In this document: in pieces, positions 34,032 to 41,684 of the stretch
Position numbering within the stretch: the first letter of the stretch is position 1
Layout: the number at the start of each line of letters is the position of its first letter
Origin: Pseudomonadota bacterium
GTDB taxonomy: Bacteria > Myxococcota_A > Polyangia > Polyangiales > Polyangiaceae
Reading direction: 5' to 3'
Length of the DNA stretch: 64,000 nucleotides
Assembly: GCA_023428245.1 (NCBI GenBank)
Contig: JAEYYX010000091.1
Location: 62,001-126,000, forward strand
Program-made: the position numbers and the translations under genes
Notes under the pieces: model-generated
Database searches by the model: none
What the model was told of the DNA's origin: nothing
What the model saw: the letters and a program-made list of their open reading frames with translations, nothing else

Positions 34032-34630
34032 TTATCTCCGCATCGATAGGTTCCGGAGCCGAGATCCCGCTGCATCTGCCCGCCCTCACAGGTCAGCCGA
34101 CAATCCGCGACAGAGCTGCAGGTGAGCTCGACCTCACAAGGTCCGTCACAAGAGACGTGGCAGCGATCCACGTTCGAGCAGGACACCTCACACCCTCCCT
34201 CACACTCGAGCTCGCAGAGCGCCACGTGGTCGCAGTACAGCTTGCTCCGGTCACCGGCTCGGGCAAAACACTCGCTCACGTCGCGACACTCGAAGAAACA
34301 CTCCTCGCCACACTCCGATGCACAGGAAGGCAGGTGGTGGCAGGTGATTTCGCTTTTATCGCGACTGAAACTCGAACAGTGGTTCGAGTCGTGGCAATCG
34401 AAATCGCAGTTATCCCCACATACAACCCCGCACGACTGGCTCGTGTGCGAACAGCTCACGTCGCAACGGTCGTAGGGGCAGGAGATGACGCAGTCGCGAC
34501 GCCCATGGCAGTCACAGCGCCCATCTTCATCACAGTGGTAAGCGCCTTGGCAGGCGAACGCGAAAATCGCTATCGAAAAAAGCGCGGCCGGGCGGAGGGC
34601 TCGAAGAAACGATGAGAACCAGCGTGACAA
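34028..34630 (-). CDS. Small Cys-rich lipoprotein
   Basis: About 200 residues from TTG 34630, which gives a sensible signal peptide (SRWFSSFLRALRPAALFSIAIFAFAC, basic n-region then lipobox); an in-frame ATG at 34714 adds 28 residues without a ribosome-binding site. The mature part has roughly 30 Cys residues in short alternating modules (CDVSCSHTSQSCGVVCGDNC, CELECEGGCEVSCSNVDRC), suggesting a disulfide-rich or metal-binding rod. No family name can be given; similar Cys-Cys ladder proteins occur in myxobacteria. Its stop overlaps the downstream barrel gene start by 4 bp (ATGA), so the two products probably act together at the outer membrane. Confidence 0.7.
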   Translation of the reverse strand: MSRWFSSFLRALRPAALFSIAIFAFACQGAYHCDEDGRCDCHGRRDCVISCPYDRCDVSCSHTSQSCGVVCGDNCDFDCHDSNHCSSFSRDKSEITCHHLPSCASECGEECFFECRDVSECFARAGDRSKLYCDHVALCELECEGGCEVSCSNVDRCHVSCDGPCEVELTCSSVADCRLTCEGGQMQRDLGSGTYRCGDK

Positions 34631-35064
34631 CCCTGGTCTGTTAGAGGGACCGCTCTTGAGCGTCAAGATGCCGTTTGACGCCCTGGGCACTTGAAATCCC
34701 TGCCTTTGTTGCATTTGTCAGCGGGGCCCCAGCCGCGCGAACGCGCAACACCAACGGTGTTTCCGAACACTCATGTTCGCCCGAGAACCGTCTCCGCTCA
34801 AGTCAGAGCAACGCAGCGTTTGCAGACCCCCCCGGGATGAACGCCATTTCTGCGCCGAACAGGCTTCCGTTTTTCGGCGCTCCCTAGAGCACGCGGCTCG
34901 CTTGACCGCGCGAAAACCCAGATCCACTCACGATTTCGTCATGACTCTCGCCTGAGAACATACGCCAACGTCGCGCTCGGGCCCTCATGGTACGGCTCTT
35001 GCGACACACATACGTGCTCAGCCGCGAACGAACCATCCGCCTAAAATCCTCAACTCTTATCAAA
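34631..35064. other. 434-bp divergent intergenic region
   Basis: Between the Cys-rich lipoprotein start and the di-haem peroxidase start. If the longer starts (34714, 34987) are real it shrinks to ~270 bp. No promoter, RNA or repeat could be assigned with confidence. Confidence 0.4.
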
Positions 35065-36345
35065 ATGAGAGAACGCGAATCCCATAGCTCCCAAAACGTG
35101 GCAGCGCGAGCAGCTCTTCCTTGGCTCACGGCGCTCATCGTTGCTCCTCAGCTGGGCTGCGAGGCAGATCAGGGGAGCGAGCCCCCGACCAAAGCCGACC
35201 TCGGAGAGCTTCTCTTCCACGATCCAAACCTATCGAGCGAGCGCACCCAATCCTGCGCCACCTGCCACGCACCCGAAGCCGTGTTCACTGACCCGAGGCC
35301 GCTCGAGGGGGGCGTCGCAGCTGCGTCCATTGGAGATGATGGCCAATCCCTCGGCGATCGAAACGCGCCAAGCGCCATGTACGCGTCCTTCATTCCTCCC
35401 CTCTCCCGAGGCTCTCGTACGAGGTTCAACACCGATCCGGAGATTTCGCTCTACGAAGGCTACCTCGGGGGATTGTTCCTCGATGGTCGCGCGCGAGATC
35501 TTGCAGAGCAGGCGGGAGGGCCGCCGCTGAACCCTGTGGAGATGGGCATGCCGAGTGAAGAAGCTGTCGTGGCAAGGCTCCTCGATGACGTGGACTATCC
35601 TTCGATGTTTCGCTCGCTCTACGGCGATCGAGTCTTTGATGACGCGGCCGTGGCCTACGCCGCGATGTCGGACGCGATTGCGGCTTTCGAGCGAACTGAG
35701 CGGTTCTCGCCCTTCGATTCCCGCTACGATCGGTCGCTTCTGCCGAAGAGCGATCCTGCCCACTACGAATACCCCGAAGGCTCCCCAGCAACCCGCGGGA
35801 GGGAGTTATTCTTCTCCGCGGAGGCGACGAGCTGTTCCGCTTGCCACCAGATGCATGACAGTGCTGGACCGGAGCGAGCGCGGGAGCTCTTCTCGAGCTT
35901 CGAGTACCACAACCTCGGCCTCCCGGAGAATCAGACGCTCAGGCGCTTGAATGGCGCAAAGACCGACCTCGGGCTCGGAGGGGTCCTCGATGATGCGGCC
36001 CAAAACGGCAAGTTCCGCGTAGGGACGCTGCGCAACGTGGCGCTCACCGGTCCGTATATGCATAACGGCCTTTTCCAGAATCTCTCGACAGTCATTCTCT
36101 TCTACGAACACGCAAAGAAGCGGGCGCGAGGGGAATTCGACGCGTCGCTGAATCCTGAAACACGCGCGCCTTGGGCAGAGCCCGAAGTGAATGAAAACTT
36201 GAGCACAGCCGAGCTCAGCCGAGGCAACGAAGACCTGTCCCAACCGGAGAACCTCCTCGCGCTCGAATGTTTCCTGGTTTCATTGACGGACGCACGCTAC
36301 GAATCGGCTCTGGATCCGGCTCGGGTCGCGCGCTGTGGCTTATGA
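35065..36345 (+). CDS. Di-haem cytochrome c peroxidase / MauG-family protein
   Basis: 426 residues from ATG 35065 (an in-frame ATG at 34987 adds an implausible leader). N-terminal hydrophobic segment ends in a lipobox-like QLGC, so it may be a lipoprotein. Two c-type haem motifs are visible, CATCH (about residue 63-67) and CSACH (about 257-261), the layout of bacterial cytochrome c peroxidases and MauG-like enzymes; later HNGLF and FRVGTLRNVALTGPYMHNG are family hallmarks around the distal haem ligand region. It reduces hydrogen peroxide using electrons from c-type cytochromes, or modifies a protein partner, in the periplasm. No partner cytochrome is adjacent. Confidence 0.9.
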   Translation: MRERESHSSQNVAARAALPWLTALIVAPQLGCEADQGSEPPTKADLGELLFHDPNLSSERTQSCATCHAPEAVFTDPRPLEGGVAAASIGDDGQSLGDRNAPSAMYASFIPPLSRGSRTRFNTDPEISLYEGYLGGLFLDGRARDLAEQAGGPPLNPVEMGMPSEEAVVARLLDDVDYPSMFRSLYGDRVFDDAAVAYAAMSDAIAAFERTERFSPFDSRYDRSLLPKSDPAHYEYPEGSPATRGRELFFSAEATSCSACHQMHDSAGPERARELFSSFEYHNLGLPENQTLRRLNGAKTDLGLGGVLDDAAQNGKFRVGTLRNVALTGPYMHNGLFQNLSTVILFYEHAKKRARGEFDASLNPETRAPWAEPEVNENLSTAELSRGNEDLSQPENLLALECFLVSLTDARYESALDPARVARCGL

Positions 36346-36374
36346 CACGCTCGCTCAGGTAATGTGCGGGCCTC

Positions 36375-37196
36375 ATGGTCCGATCCCCAAGCGTCCGAGA
36401 GCCAGCGGCGTTCGCCGTCGCTCTCACGCTCGCGTCGCTCCTTGGGGCCAGCGCTTGTGACCGCTCTCCGCGTCCGGCCGCTTCATCCGAGCCCGTCCGG
36501 GTCGCCGCGGCCTCCGATCTCACTCTCGCCTTCGAGCAAATCGGGCGGGATTTTCAGGCAGAGACAGGGCAAAGCATCTCCTTCAGCTTCGCTTCCACGG
36601 GCGTTCTCGCGCGACAAATCCAAGCGGGAGCTCCTTTTGACGTCTTCGCCGCAGCGCACGTCTCCTTCGTCGAAGACGTTGTTCACGGAGGAGTCTGTGA
36701 TGCCGCGACCCAGGTCAACTACGCCCATGGCCGCCTCGCCCTTTGGACCCGAGCAGGCTCCCAATCACCCCCTCGAGAGCTCGAGGAGCTGACCGACGCA
36801 CGCTACCGAAAGATCGCCATCGCAAATCCGGATCACGCTCCCTACGGCCGCGCCGCTCGACAAGCCCTCGAGCAACTCGGGCTCTGGGAGGAGCTTCGCC
36901 CAAAGCTCGTCTTTGGCGAGAGCGTGCGACACGCTTTTCAATTCGCCGAAACCGGGAACGTCGATGCTGCCATCATCGCCCTGAGCCACGTCGCTAGGGA
37001 TCGCGACAATCCATGGATCGAGGTGCCACAGGAGCTGTTTCCCCTCCTGAAACAGGCGCTCGTGGTCTGTGGTCGTGGGAAAAATCGCGCCGGAGGCGTC
37101 GCTTTTGCGCGCTTCGTGGCCTCCCCCCGCGGGCGCGCGACCTTGCGCGAGTTCGGGCTCCTACCTCCCGAAGAAAGGTCCCGAACCGCGCCGTGA
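36375..37196 (+). CDS. modA: Molybdate ABC transporter, substrate-binding protein
   Basis: 273 residues. Signal peptide with SAC lipobox (Cys about 28), then the periplasmic type 2 binding fold of ModA: VRVAAASDLTLAFEQIG, FSFASTGVLARQIQAGAPFDVFAAA, ANPDHAPYGRAARQALEQLG and GNVDAAIIALSHV. It captures molybdate or tungstate and delivers it to ModB. Stop codon overlaps the modB GTG start (GTGA, 37193-37196), so modABC is one operon. Closely related solute-binding proteins for phosphonate or sulfate are less likely given the neighbours. Confidence 0.92.
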   Translation: MVRSPSVREPAAFAVALTLASLLGASACDRSPRPAASSEPVRVAAASDLTLAFEQIGRDFQAETGQSISFSFASTGVLARQIQAGAPFDVFAAAHVSFVEDVVHGGVCDAATQVNYAHGRLALWTRAGSQSPPRELEELTDARYRKIAIANPDHAPYGRAARQALEQLGLWEELRPKLVFGESVRHAFQFAETGNVDAAIIALSHVARDRDNPWIEVPQELFPLLKQALVVCGRGKNRAGGVAFARFVASPRGRATLREFGLLPPEERSRTAP

Positions 37197-37858
37197 ACTG
37201 GGACCCCTTGCTCCTCTCGCTCCAGGTGACCTCGGCGGCGACGGTCCTTGCGGCGATCGTCGGAGTGGCGCTCGCCGGGCTCATGGCGCGCTCACGATTC
37301 CTCGGACGCGACTGGCTCGAGACCTTGCTCACCGCTCCGATGGTTCTCCCCCCGACGGTCCTCGGATATTACCTTCTCACCGCCCTCGGCCGAAGCAGCA
37401 GCATCGGTCGCGCTTACGAGTCCCTCGCCTCGGAGCCCCTCGTTTTTACGCGCACGGCCGCGGTCCTAGCAGGCTTTTTGGCGGCTCTCCCCTTCGTCGT
37501 AAAGACCACACGCGCGGCCATGGAGGAGGTAGATCCCCGTCTCACCGCAGCCGCTGCGACCCTCGGCGCCCCTCCCCTCCGCGTTTTTTTCACGATTGTC
37601 CTGCCCATGAGTCGAAGCGGCATTGTCGCCGGCGTCACTCTCGGGTTCGCGCGCTCTCTCGGAGACTTCGGAGTGACCCTGATGATCGCCGGGAACATCC
37701 CTGGCCTCACTCAAACAGCATCCCTCGCCATCTACGATGCGGTCCAGGCCAACCGCGAAGCAGAAGCAGCTGGACTCGTGACGGTTCTGTCCGCCTGCGC
37801 CATTGCCGCCCTCTACGTCGGCACCAAACTCGCCCAGAGGAAACCCCATGCCTTCTGA
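37193..37858 (+). CDS. modB: Molybdate ABC transporter permease
   Basis: 221 residues from GTG 37193 overlapping the modA stop by 4 bp; longer frames would re-read modA. About five transmembrane helices and the EAA loop coupling motif (AAATLGAPPLRVFFTIVLPMSRSGIVAG, around 120-147). Conserved MVLPPTVLGYYLL segment is typical of ModB/CysT-type permeases. Overlaps modC by 11 bp. Confidence 0.93.
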   Translation: MNWDPLLLSLQVTSAATVLAAIVGVALAGLMARSRFLGRDWLETLLTAPMVLPPTVLGYYLLTALGRSSSIGRAYESLASEPLVFTRTAAVLAGFLAALPFVVKTTRAAMEEVDPRLTAAAATLGAPPLRVFFTIVLPMSRSGIVAGVTLGFARSLGDFGVTLMIAGNIPGLTQTASLAIYDAVQANREAEAAGLVTVLSACAIAALYVGTKLAQRKPHAF

Positions 37859-38510
37859 GCCTCGTCTTTCAGCGCATCTCTTCGTCGAAGGCCAAGAGCC
37901 CGGACGACCGAGACTCGATATCCACGTTGAAGGAAGCGGAGGCCTCACCGCACTCATGGGTCCTTCCGGAGCGGGCAAGACGACACTTCTGGCCTGCCTC
38001 GCCGGCATCCTGAAGCCCGACCGCGGTAGGATCGTCCTGAACGGAGAGGTCCTCTTCGACAGCGAAGCGTCGATCTTTGTTCCGCCGCACAAGCGCCGCG
38101 TCGCCCTCGTTTTCCAGTCCTTGGCGCTTTTCCCTCACCTCTCCGTTTGGGAGAACGTGGCCTACGGTGTCCCACGAGCGAAAAGGAGTGAGCGAAAGGA
38201 GCTCGCCCTCTCTTGGCTCGAACGAACGAGTGCGCACCACCTCGCTCACCGCCGCGCCATCGCGATCTCCGGCGGCGAAGCACAACGGGTCGCCATCGCG
38301 CGCGCCCTCGCGTCCGAGCCAGGCCTGGTCTTACTCGACGAACCCTTCTCCGCTCTCCACCATGAACTCCGCGTCGAACTCGGCGAGATGCTCCGTGAGC
38401 TGCTCGAGGCGAGCCAACTGCCCGCGATTCTCGTCACCCATGACGTGGCGGACGTTGGGCGCCTGGCCTCCCGCCTCGTCACCTTGGACGCCGGACGTCT
38501 CGCCCAGTAA
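37848..38510 (+). CDS. modC: Molybdate ABC transporter ATP-binding protein, short form without MOP domain
   Basis: 220 residues from ATG 37848, preceded by AGAGGAAA; the start lies inside modB. Walker A GPSGAGKTT (about 38-46), Q-loop VFQSLALFPHL, signature ISGGEAQRVAIARAL, Walker B LVLLDEPFSALH, and switch His in VTHD are intact. Classical ModC is ~350 residues with a C-terminal molybdate-sensing MOP/TOBE domain; this one stops right after the ATPase core (LVTLDAGRLAQ). It can drive transport but should lack that allosteric trans-inhibition. Convergent with the CopD-like gene, 2 bp between stops. Confidence 0.92.
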   Translation: MPSEPRLSAHLFVEGQEPGRPRLDIHVEGSGGLTALMGPSGAGKTTLLACLAGILKPDRGRIVLNGEVLFDSEASIFVPPHKRRVALVFQSLALFPHLSVWENVAYGVPRAKRSERKELALSWLERTSAHHLAHRRAIAISGGEAQRVAIARALASEPGLVLLDEPFSALHHELRVELGEMLRELLEASQLPAILVTHDVADVGRLASRLVTLDAGRLAQ

Positions 38511-38512
38511 AG

Positions 38513-39016
38513 TCACGGCAACCCGCGCACGATCGCGACTCCGAGCGCCACAAGAATCAGCGCAAAGACCACGTTGAGTCGGCCGAGCAAAGAGGCGCGC
38601 TTGCGCGCCAAGGCCGCTTCGGGGGAGCTCGGATCTCTCGCAATCTGGTCGGTCGCGCGTGGGCCGAGGATGAAGTCATGCAAAATGCTCACGAGGAGCA
38701 CGAGCAAGAACACCGCCAACTTCAGAAGGATCAGCTGGCCGAAAGGGGAGGTCAGCCACTTGATGCTCACGAAGTCGGCGAGCCGCACCCCACGCATCCA
38801 GAGATTGAAGGTGCCGGTGACGATGAGGATCCCGAAACACCACCAGCCCACTCGCCGAAAGCGGAGCCCCGTCTCTCGAAGAAACGCAGCTCCACTCGCT
38901 CTTCCTCCCGCGCGCATCCACGGCACGACCACGAGCACCAGGAAGAACATTCCTCCAATCCAGATCGTAGCGGCGAGGATATGAAGCCAAACAGAGAGCA
39001 GGTAGAGCGTGTGCAT
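38513..39016 (-). CDS. CopD-family integral membrane protein
   Basis: 167 residues from ATG 39016. Four predicted transmembrane helices; first helix contains SVWLHILAATIWIGGMFFLV, the His/Trp-rich motif of the copper-resistance CopD superfamily, and later GRLNVVFALILVALGVAI. Members are linked with copper handling or haem-copper oxidase assembly; the exact role is unknown. On the same strand and 43 bp downstream of ric, so it may be co-transcribed in the NO-stress unit (inference). Confidence 0.8.
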   Translation of the reverse strand: MHTLYLLSVWLHILAATIWIGGMFFLVLVVVPWMRAGGRASGAAFLRETGLRFRRVGWWCFGILIVTGTFNLWMRGVRLADFVSIKWLTSPFGQLILLKLAVFLLVLLVSILHDFILGPRATDQIARDPSSPEAALARKRASLLGRLNVVFALILVALGVAIVRGLP

Positions 39017-39059
39017 GGCGCACTTTCGGCGGTGTCTCGGACTCGGACGCTTTCGGGTT

Positions 39060-39722
39060 TCAGGAGCCGAGCGCGCGAGGGAACAGGATGTTGTTTTCGA
39101 GGTGGATATGCTCCATGAGCTCGGATTCGAGCTTTTGTAGGCTGCCGTAGAGCGCTCGCCAAGTCGCGCAGGCCTCCCGAGGGGGGCGATAGTCCGTACA
39201 GAGCGCACGGAGCGCCTGGAGGTTCTCGCCGTGGTCCTCGTGCTCCTGCATGAGCACCCGGACGGGCATGTGCATGCTGGACGTGGGGCCTCGACTCACG
39301 ATAGCGGGAAAGAGGATCTGCTCTTCTTTCGCCATGTGATGACGAAGTTCCCGATCGAGCACAGCGAGTTGGTCCGCAAGTCCGTGGGGACAGGTCTCCT
39401 TGCTCCCATGCACCCGTTCCACGCGCGCGGCCGCATCGATGAGAGCGGGCAGCGTAGAGCGATGAGCGTCGTGGTAGTGGAAGATGATATATTCGACGAG
39501 CTCAGGCAGCGGCCTTTGGTCCCAGCGGACGGGGACACTCGGCGCCTCTTCGGCGACGATTTCCGCGATGACGTGAGCGGGGTTGAGCCCTGCCTTGCGG
39601 CAGGCTTCCTCGAGCTTCTGTCGCCCCCCGCAGCAGAAGTCGAGGCGATGCCGCAGGAAGACGCGGGTGGAGGCAGGGTGGGTAGCGGCGACGTCGCCCA
39701 GAGTTTGTTGAGTGTCGATCAT
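39060..39722 (-). CDS. ric: Iron-sulfur cluster repair di-iron protein (RIC; YtfE/ScdA)
   Basis: 220 residues from ATG 39722, which has AAAGGAG at the right distance; ATGs at 39728 and 39731 are closer to it. N-terminal ScdA_N domain with the HRLDFCCGG motif (Cys30-Cys31), then a hemerythrin-like di-iron domain with His/Glu ligands in IIFHYHDAH (82, 84), RHHMAKEE (129, 133), QEHEDHG (161) and EHIHLENN (205, 209). RIC repairs Fe-S clusters damaged by nitric oxide or oxidants and can act on NO itself. Divergent from norR with a sigma54 promoter and NorR-type sites in the gap, indicating induction by NO. Upstream leader contains a 13-bp tandem repeat array. Confidence 0.94.
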   Translation of the reverse strand: MIDTQQTLGDVAATHPASTRVFLRHRLDFCCGGRQKLEEACRKAGLNPAHVIAEIVAEEAPSVPVRWDQRPLPELVEYIIFHYHDAHRSTLPALIDAAARVERVHGSKETCPHGLADQLAVLDRELRHHMAKEEQILFPAIVSRGPTSSMHMPVRVLMQEHEDHGENLQALRALCTDYRPPREACATWRALYGSLQKLESELMEHIHLENNILFPRALGS

Positions 39723-39727
39723 GGTCA

Positions 39728-39757
39728 TCATCTCCTTTCGGCATCTCCTTTCGGCAT
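39728..39757 (-). other. Possible 9-codon upstream ORF in ric leader
   Basis: On the - strand the first AAAGGAG-adjacent ATG (39757-39755) opens a frame MPKGDAERR that ends at TGA 39730-39728, overlapping the first in-frame ATGs of ric. Such an arrangement could couple or attenuate ric translation; it also may be a by-product of the repeat. Confidence 0.35.
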
Positions 39758-39819
39758 CTCCTTTCGGTATCCCGTTCGGTGTTCCCGTTCGGTGTTCCCG
39801 TTCGGTGTTCCCGTTCTGC
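39730..39819 (-). repeat. 13-bp tandem repeat array in the ric leader
   Basis: Seven tandem units of 12-13 bp. Read on the - strand there are four copies of an ACCGAACGGGAAC-type unit followed, nearer ric, by three GCCGAAAGGAGAT-type units. Each of the three proximal units contains a Shine-Dalgarno AAAGGAG followed directly by ATG. It lies between the predicted sigma54 transcription start and the ric start codon. Confidence 0.92.
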
Positions 39820-39865
39820 TTTTCCGAATCGGTATTTTTTGGGGAGATGCCCTGACCATCTCTCA

Positions 39866-39881
39866 AGCAGCCTCCGTGCCA
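39866..39881 (-). promoter_or_regulatory. Sigma54 (-24/-12) promoter of ric
   Basis: On the - strand TGGCACG-GAGG-CTGCT, matching the TGGCACG-N4-TTGCT consensus with one mismatch and correct GG-GC spacing. Predicted transcription start near 39855, about 130 nt before the ric start. The divergent gene encodes a sigma54 activator, which supports the assignment. Confidence 0.75.
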
Positions 39882-39921
39882 TAGAATTCTTGAATCATTT
39901 CCAAGGCATTTCCCATTATCT

Positions 39922-39938
39922 GTTATTCCGAGAATAAC
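39922..39938. promoter_or_regulatory. Candidate NorR enhancer site 1
   Basis: Perfect palindrome GTTATTC-CGA-GAATAAC (7-bp arms), about 50 bp upstream of the -24 element of the ric promoter. NorR recognises paired GT...AC inverted repeats; the position fits an enhancer. Confidence 0.6.
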
Positions 39939-39956
39939 GCCATTGGTTGCGATTTC

Positions 39957-39970
39957 GATAACGTGTTATC
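39957..39970. promoter_or_regulatory. Candidate NorR enhancer site 2
   Basis: Palindrome GATAAC-GT-GTTATC (6-bp arms), 12 bp before the norR start codon and ~33 bp centre-to-centre from site 1 (about three helical turns). It could serve ric activation and norR autoregulation. Confidence 0.6.
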
Positions 39971-39982
39971 CCGTCCATACCC

Positions 39983-41557
39983 ATGGAAGCGCCGCTCCTC
40001 TCCATTGCCCTCGACCTGAGCCAGGCCCTCGCCAGCGAGGACCGGCTGGCGCGCCTCCTCGACGCTGTCCGAAGGGCGATCCCCTGTGACGCCGCGGCCA
40101 TCCTCGAGCTCTCCGGCGGTGATCTCGTCCCGCTCGCGACTCACGGACTCGTCCCCGAAGTCCTCGGACGACGCTTCCCCCGCTCCGAACACCCGAGGTT
40201 CGACGTCGTTGTTGCTCGGGGCGTTCCAGTGCGCTTCGCCGCGGACAGTCCGCTTCCTGACCCTTATGACGGGCTTCTGCTGAAGAACCCGAACGCGACG
40301 TGCGATGTTCATGCATGCCTCGCCTGCCCGCTCATCGAGAACCAAGAGGTCATCGGCGTACTCACCGCGGACTCCCTCGATCCGGGAGCGTTCGATCAAC
40401 TCGATGAAAATTCGCTCCGCATGCTCGGCGCTCTCGCCGGAGCCACGCTCCGCACAATGCGCCTGATCGACGCGCTCGAAGCAGCCTCCCGTCATCACGA
40501 GCAGGTCGCGCGCACAGTTCAGCGAGAGGCCCACGCCTCAAGCGGTGGCAGCCAAATCATCGGTACCAGTGAGCCTATGAAGCGCGTGCTCGAGGAGATC
40601 GATCTCGTGGCACCGACCGACTTCCCCACGCTCATCACCGGGGAGACGGGGGTCGGCAAGGAGCTCGTCGCCCGCGCCATCCATCAGCGCGGAAGACGCG
40701 CCGAGGCCCCCCTCATCCACGTGAACTGCGCCGCGCTCCCGGAGACCATCGTCGAAAGCGAGCTTTTTGGTCATTTGCGCGGGGCCTTCACAGGTGCCGT
40801 GAGCGACCGCGCCGGTAAGTTCGAGATCGCCGACAGGGGTACCCTCTTTCTCGATGAGATCGGGGAGCTCCCCCTCTCAGTCCAGCCCAAGTTGCTCCGA
40901 GTCCTCCAAGAGGGCGAGATCCAACGGGTCGGCTCGGACAAGGTGATCCGAGTCGATGTGAGGGTCCTCACTGCCACCAACCGTGACCTCACCGCCGAGG
41001 TCCGCGCGGGGCGTTTCCGCGCTGATCTCCTCCACCGCTTGAACATGTATCCGATCCACGTCCCCGCGCTCCGCGAGCGGCGCTCGGATATCCCGCTTTT
41101 GGCCGGGTATTTCCTCGACTCCTACAGACGGCGCCTCGGGCTCGGCCCGGTTCGGCTCAACGAGCGAGCCCGTCTCGCCCTCATGCAAGCGGACTGGCCC
41201 GGGAACGTCCGTGAGCTCGACCATGTCCTCGGTCGAGCGGTCCTCCGGGCCGGGGCCAAGGTCAAGCGCGGCTCGCCCGTTCTGATGGGCCCTGAGCATT
41301 TCGAGCTCTCTTCCTCCTCGTCACCCCCTCAAGGCGACGGCGGAACCAGCCTCGACCCACTCAGCGTCCCGTTAGGCGCGATGACCTTGGCTGAAGCCGT
41401 CGACGAGACGAAGCGCCTCTGGATCTTGCGTGCAGTCGAACTGAGTGGCGGAAACTGGGCCGCTGCTGCGCGTGCCCTCGGCATGGCCCGCGGCAACCTC
41501 CACCACATGGCGACCCGGCTCGGCCTCCGCGGCGATCCTAGCGAGTCGTCCCACTGA
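39983..41557 (+). CDS. norR: Nitric-oxide-responsive sigma54 activator NorR
   Basis: 524 residues. N-terminal GAF domain (about 10-165) keeps residues that in E. coli NorR bind the NO-sensing mononuclear iron: Asp96 in PDPYDG, His110 and Cys112 in VHAC, Asp130 in LTADS. Central AAA+ domain: Walker A GETGVGKE (220-227), sigma54-contacting GAFTGA (267-272), Walker B GTLFLDEIGE (286-295). C-terminal Fis-type helix-turn-helix (about 480-515: NWAAAARALGMARGNLHHM). It activates sigma54 promoters when NO binds. Its probable target is the divergent ric gene; the usual norVW flavorubredoxin genes are not in this window. No clear ribosome-binding site precedes the ATG. Confidence 0.94.
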   Translation: MEAPLLSIALDLSQALASEDRLARLLDAVRRAIPCDAAAILELSGGDLVPLATHGLVPEVLGRRFPRSEHPRFDVVVARGVPVRFAADSPLPDPYDGLLLKNPNATCDVHACLACPLIENQEVIGVLTADSLDPGAFDQLDENSLRMLGALAGATLRTMRLIDALEAASRHHEQVARTVQREAHASSGGSQIIGTSEPMKRVLEEIDLVAPTDFPTLITGETGVGKELVARAIHQRGRRAEAPLIHVNCAALPETIVESELFGHLRGAFTGAVSDRAGKFEIADRGTLFLDEIGELPLSVQPKLLRVLQEGEIQRVGSDKVIRVDVRVLTATNRDLTAEVRAGRFRADLLHRLNMYPIHVPALRERRSDIPLLAGYFLDSYRRRLGLGPVRLNERARLALMQADWPGNVRELDHVLGRAVLRAGAKVKRGSPVLMGPEHFELSSSSSPPQGDGGTSLDPLSVPLGAMTLAEAVDETKRLWILRAVELSGGNWAAAARALGMARGNLHHMATRLGLRGDPSESSH

Positions 41558-41608
41558 TCCTTGTCGAGAATGCCCCGAAGCTCCGCCCCGTTCTGAGCGA
41601 AAGAAGGC

Positions 41609-41650
41609 CACTTTCTCCCGAAAGTGCCGGGAAAAGTCCCGGGACATTTT
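41609..41650 (+). terminator. Terminator region after norR
   Basis: Two successive hairpins: CACTTTC-TCCC-GAAAGTG (41609-41626) and CCGGGA-AAAG-TCCCGG (41627-41642), the second followed by GACATTTTAT. About 50-95 bp after the norR stop and before the start of the membrane protein gene at 41685. Confidence 0.65.
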
Positions 41651-41684
41651 ATCGGCTTCGTCTAGGGTGCGGGGCGTTACGACC

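Noticed and set aside
36375..38510. Sulfate or phosphonate transporter instead of molybdate
   Set aside because: The binding-protein motifs (AAASDL at the N-terminus, FSFASTG, PYGRAARQAL) and three-gene order fit modABC best.
39730..39819. CRISPR-like regular repeats
   Set aside because: Units are 13 bp, directly adjacent without spacers, and no cas genes are present; it is a tandem repeat in a leader.
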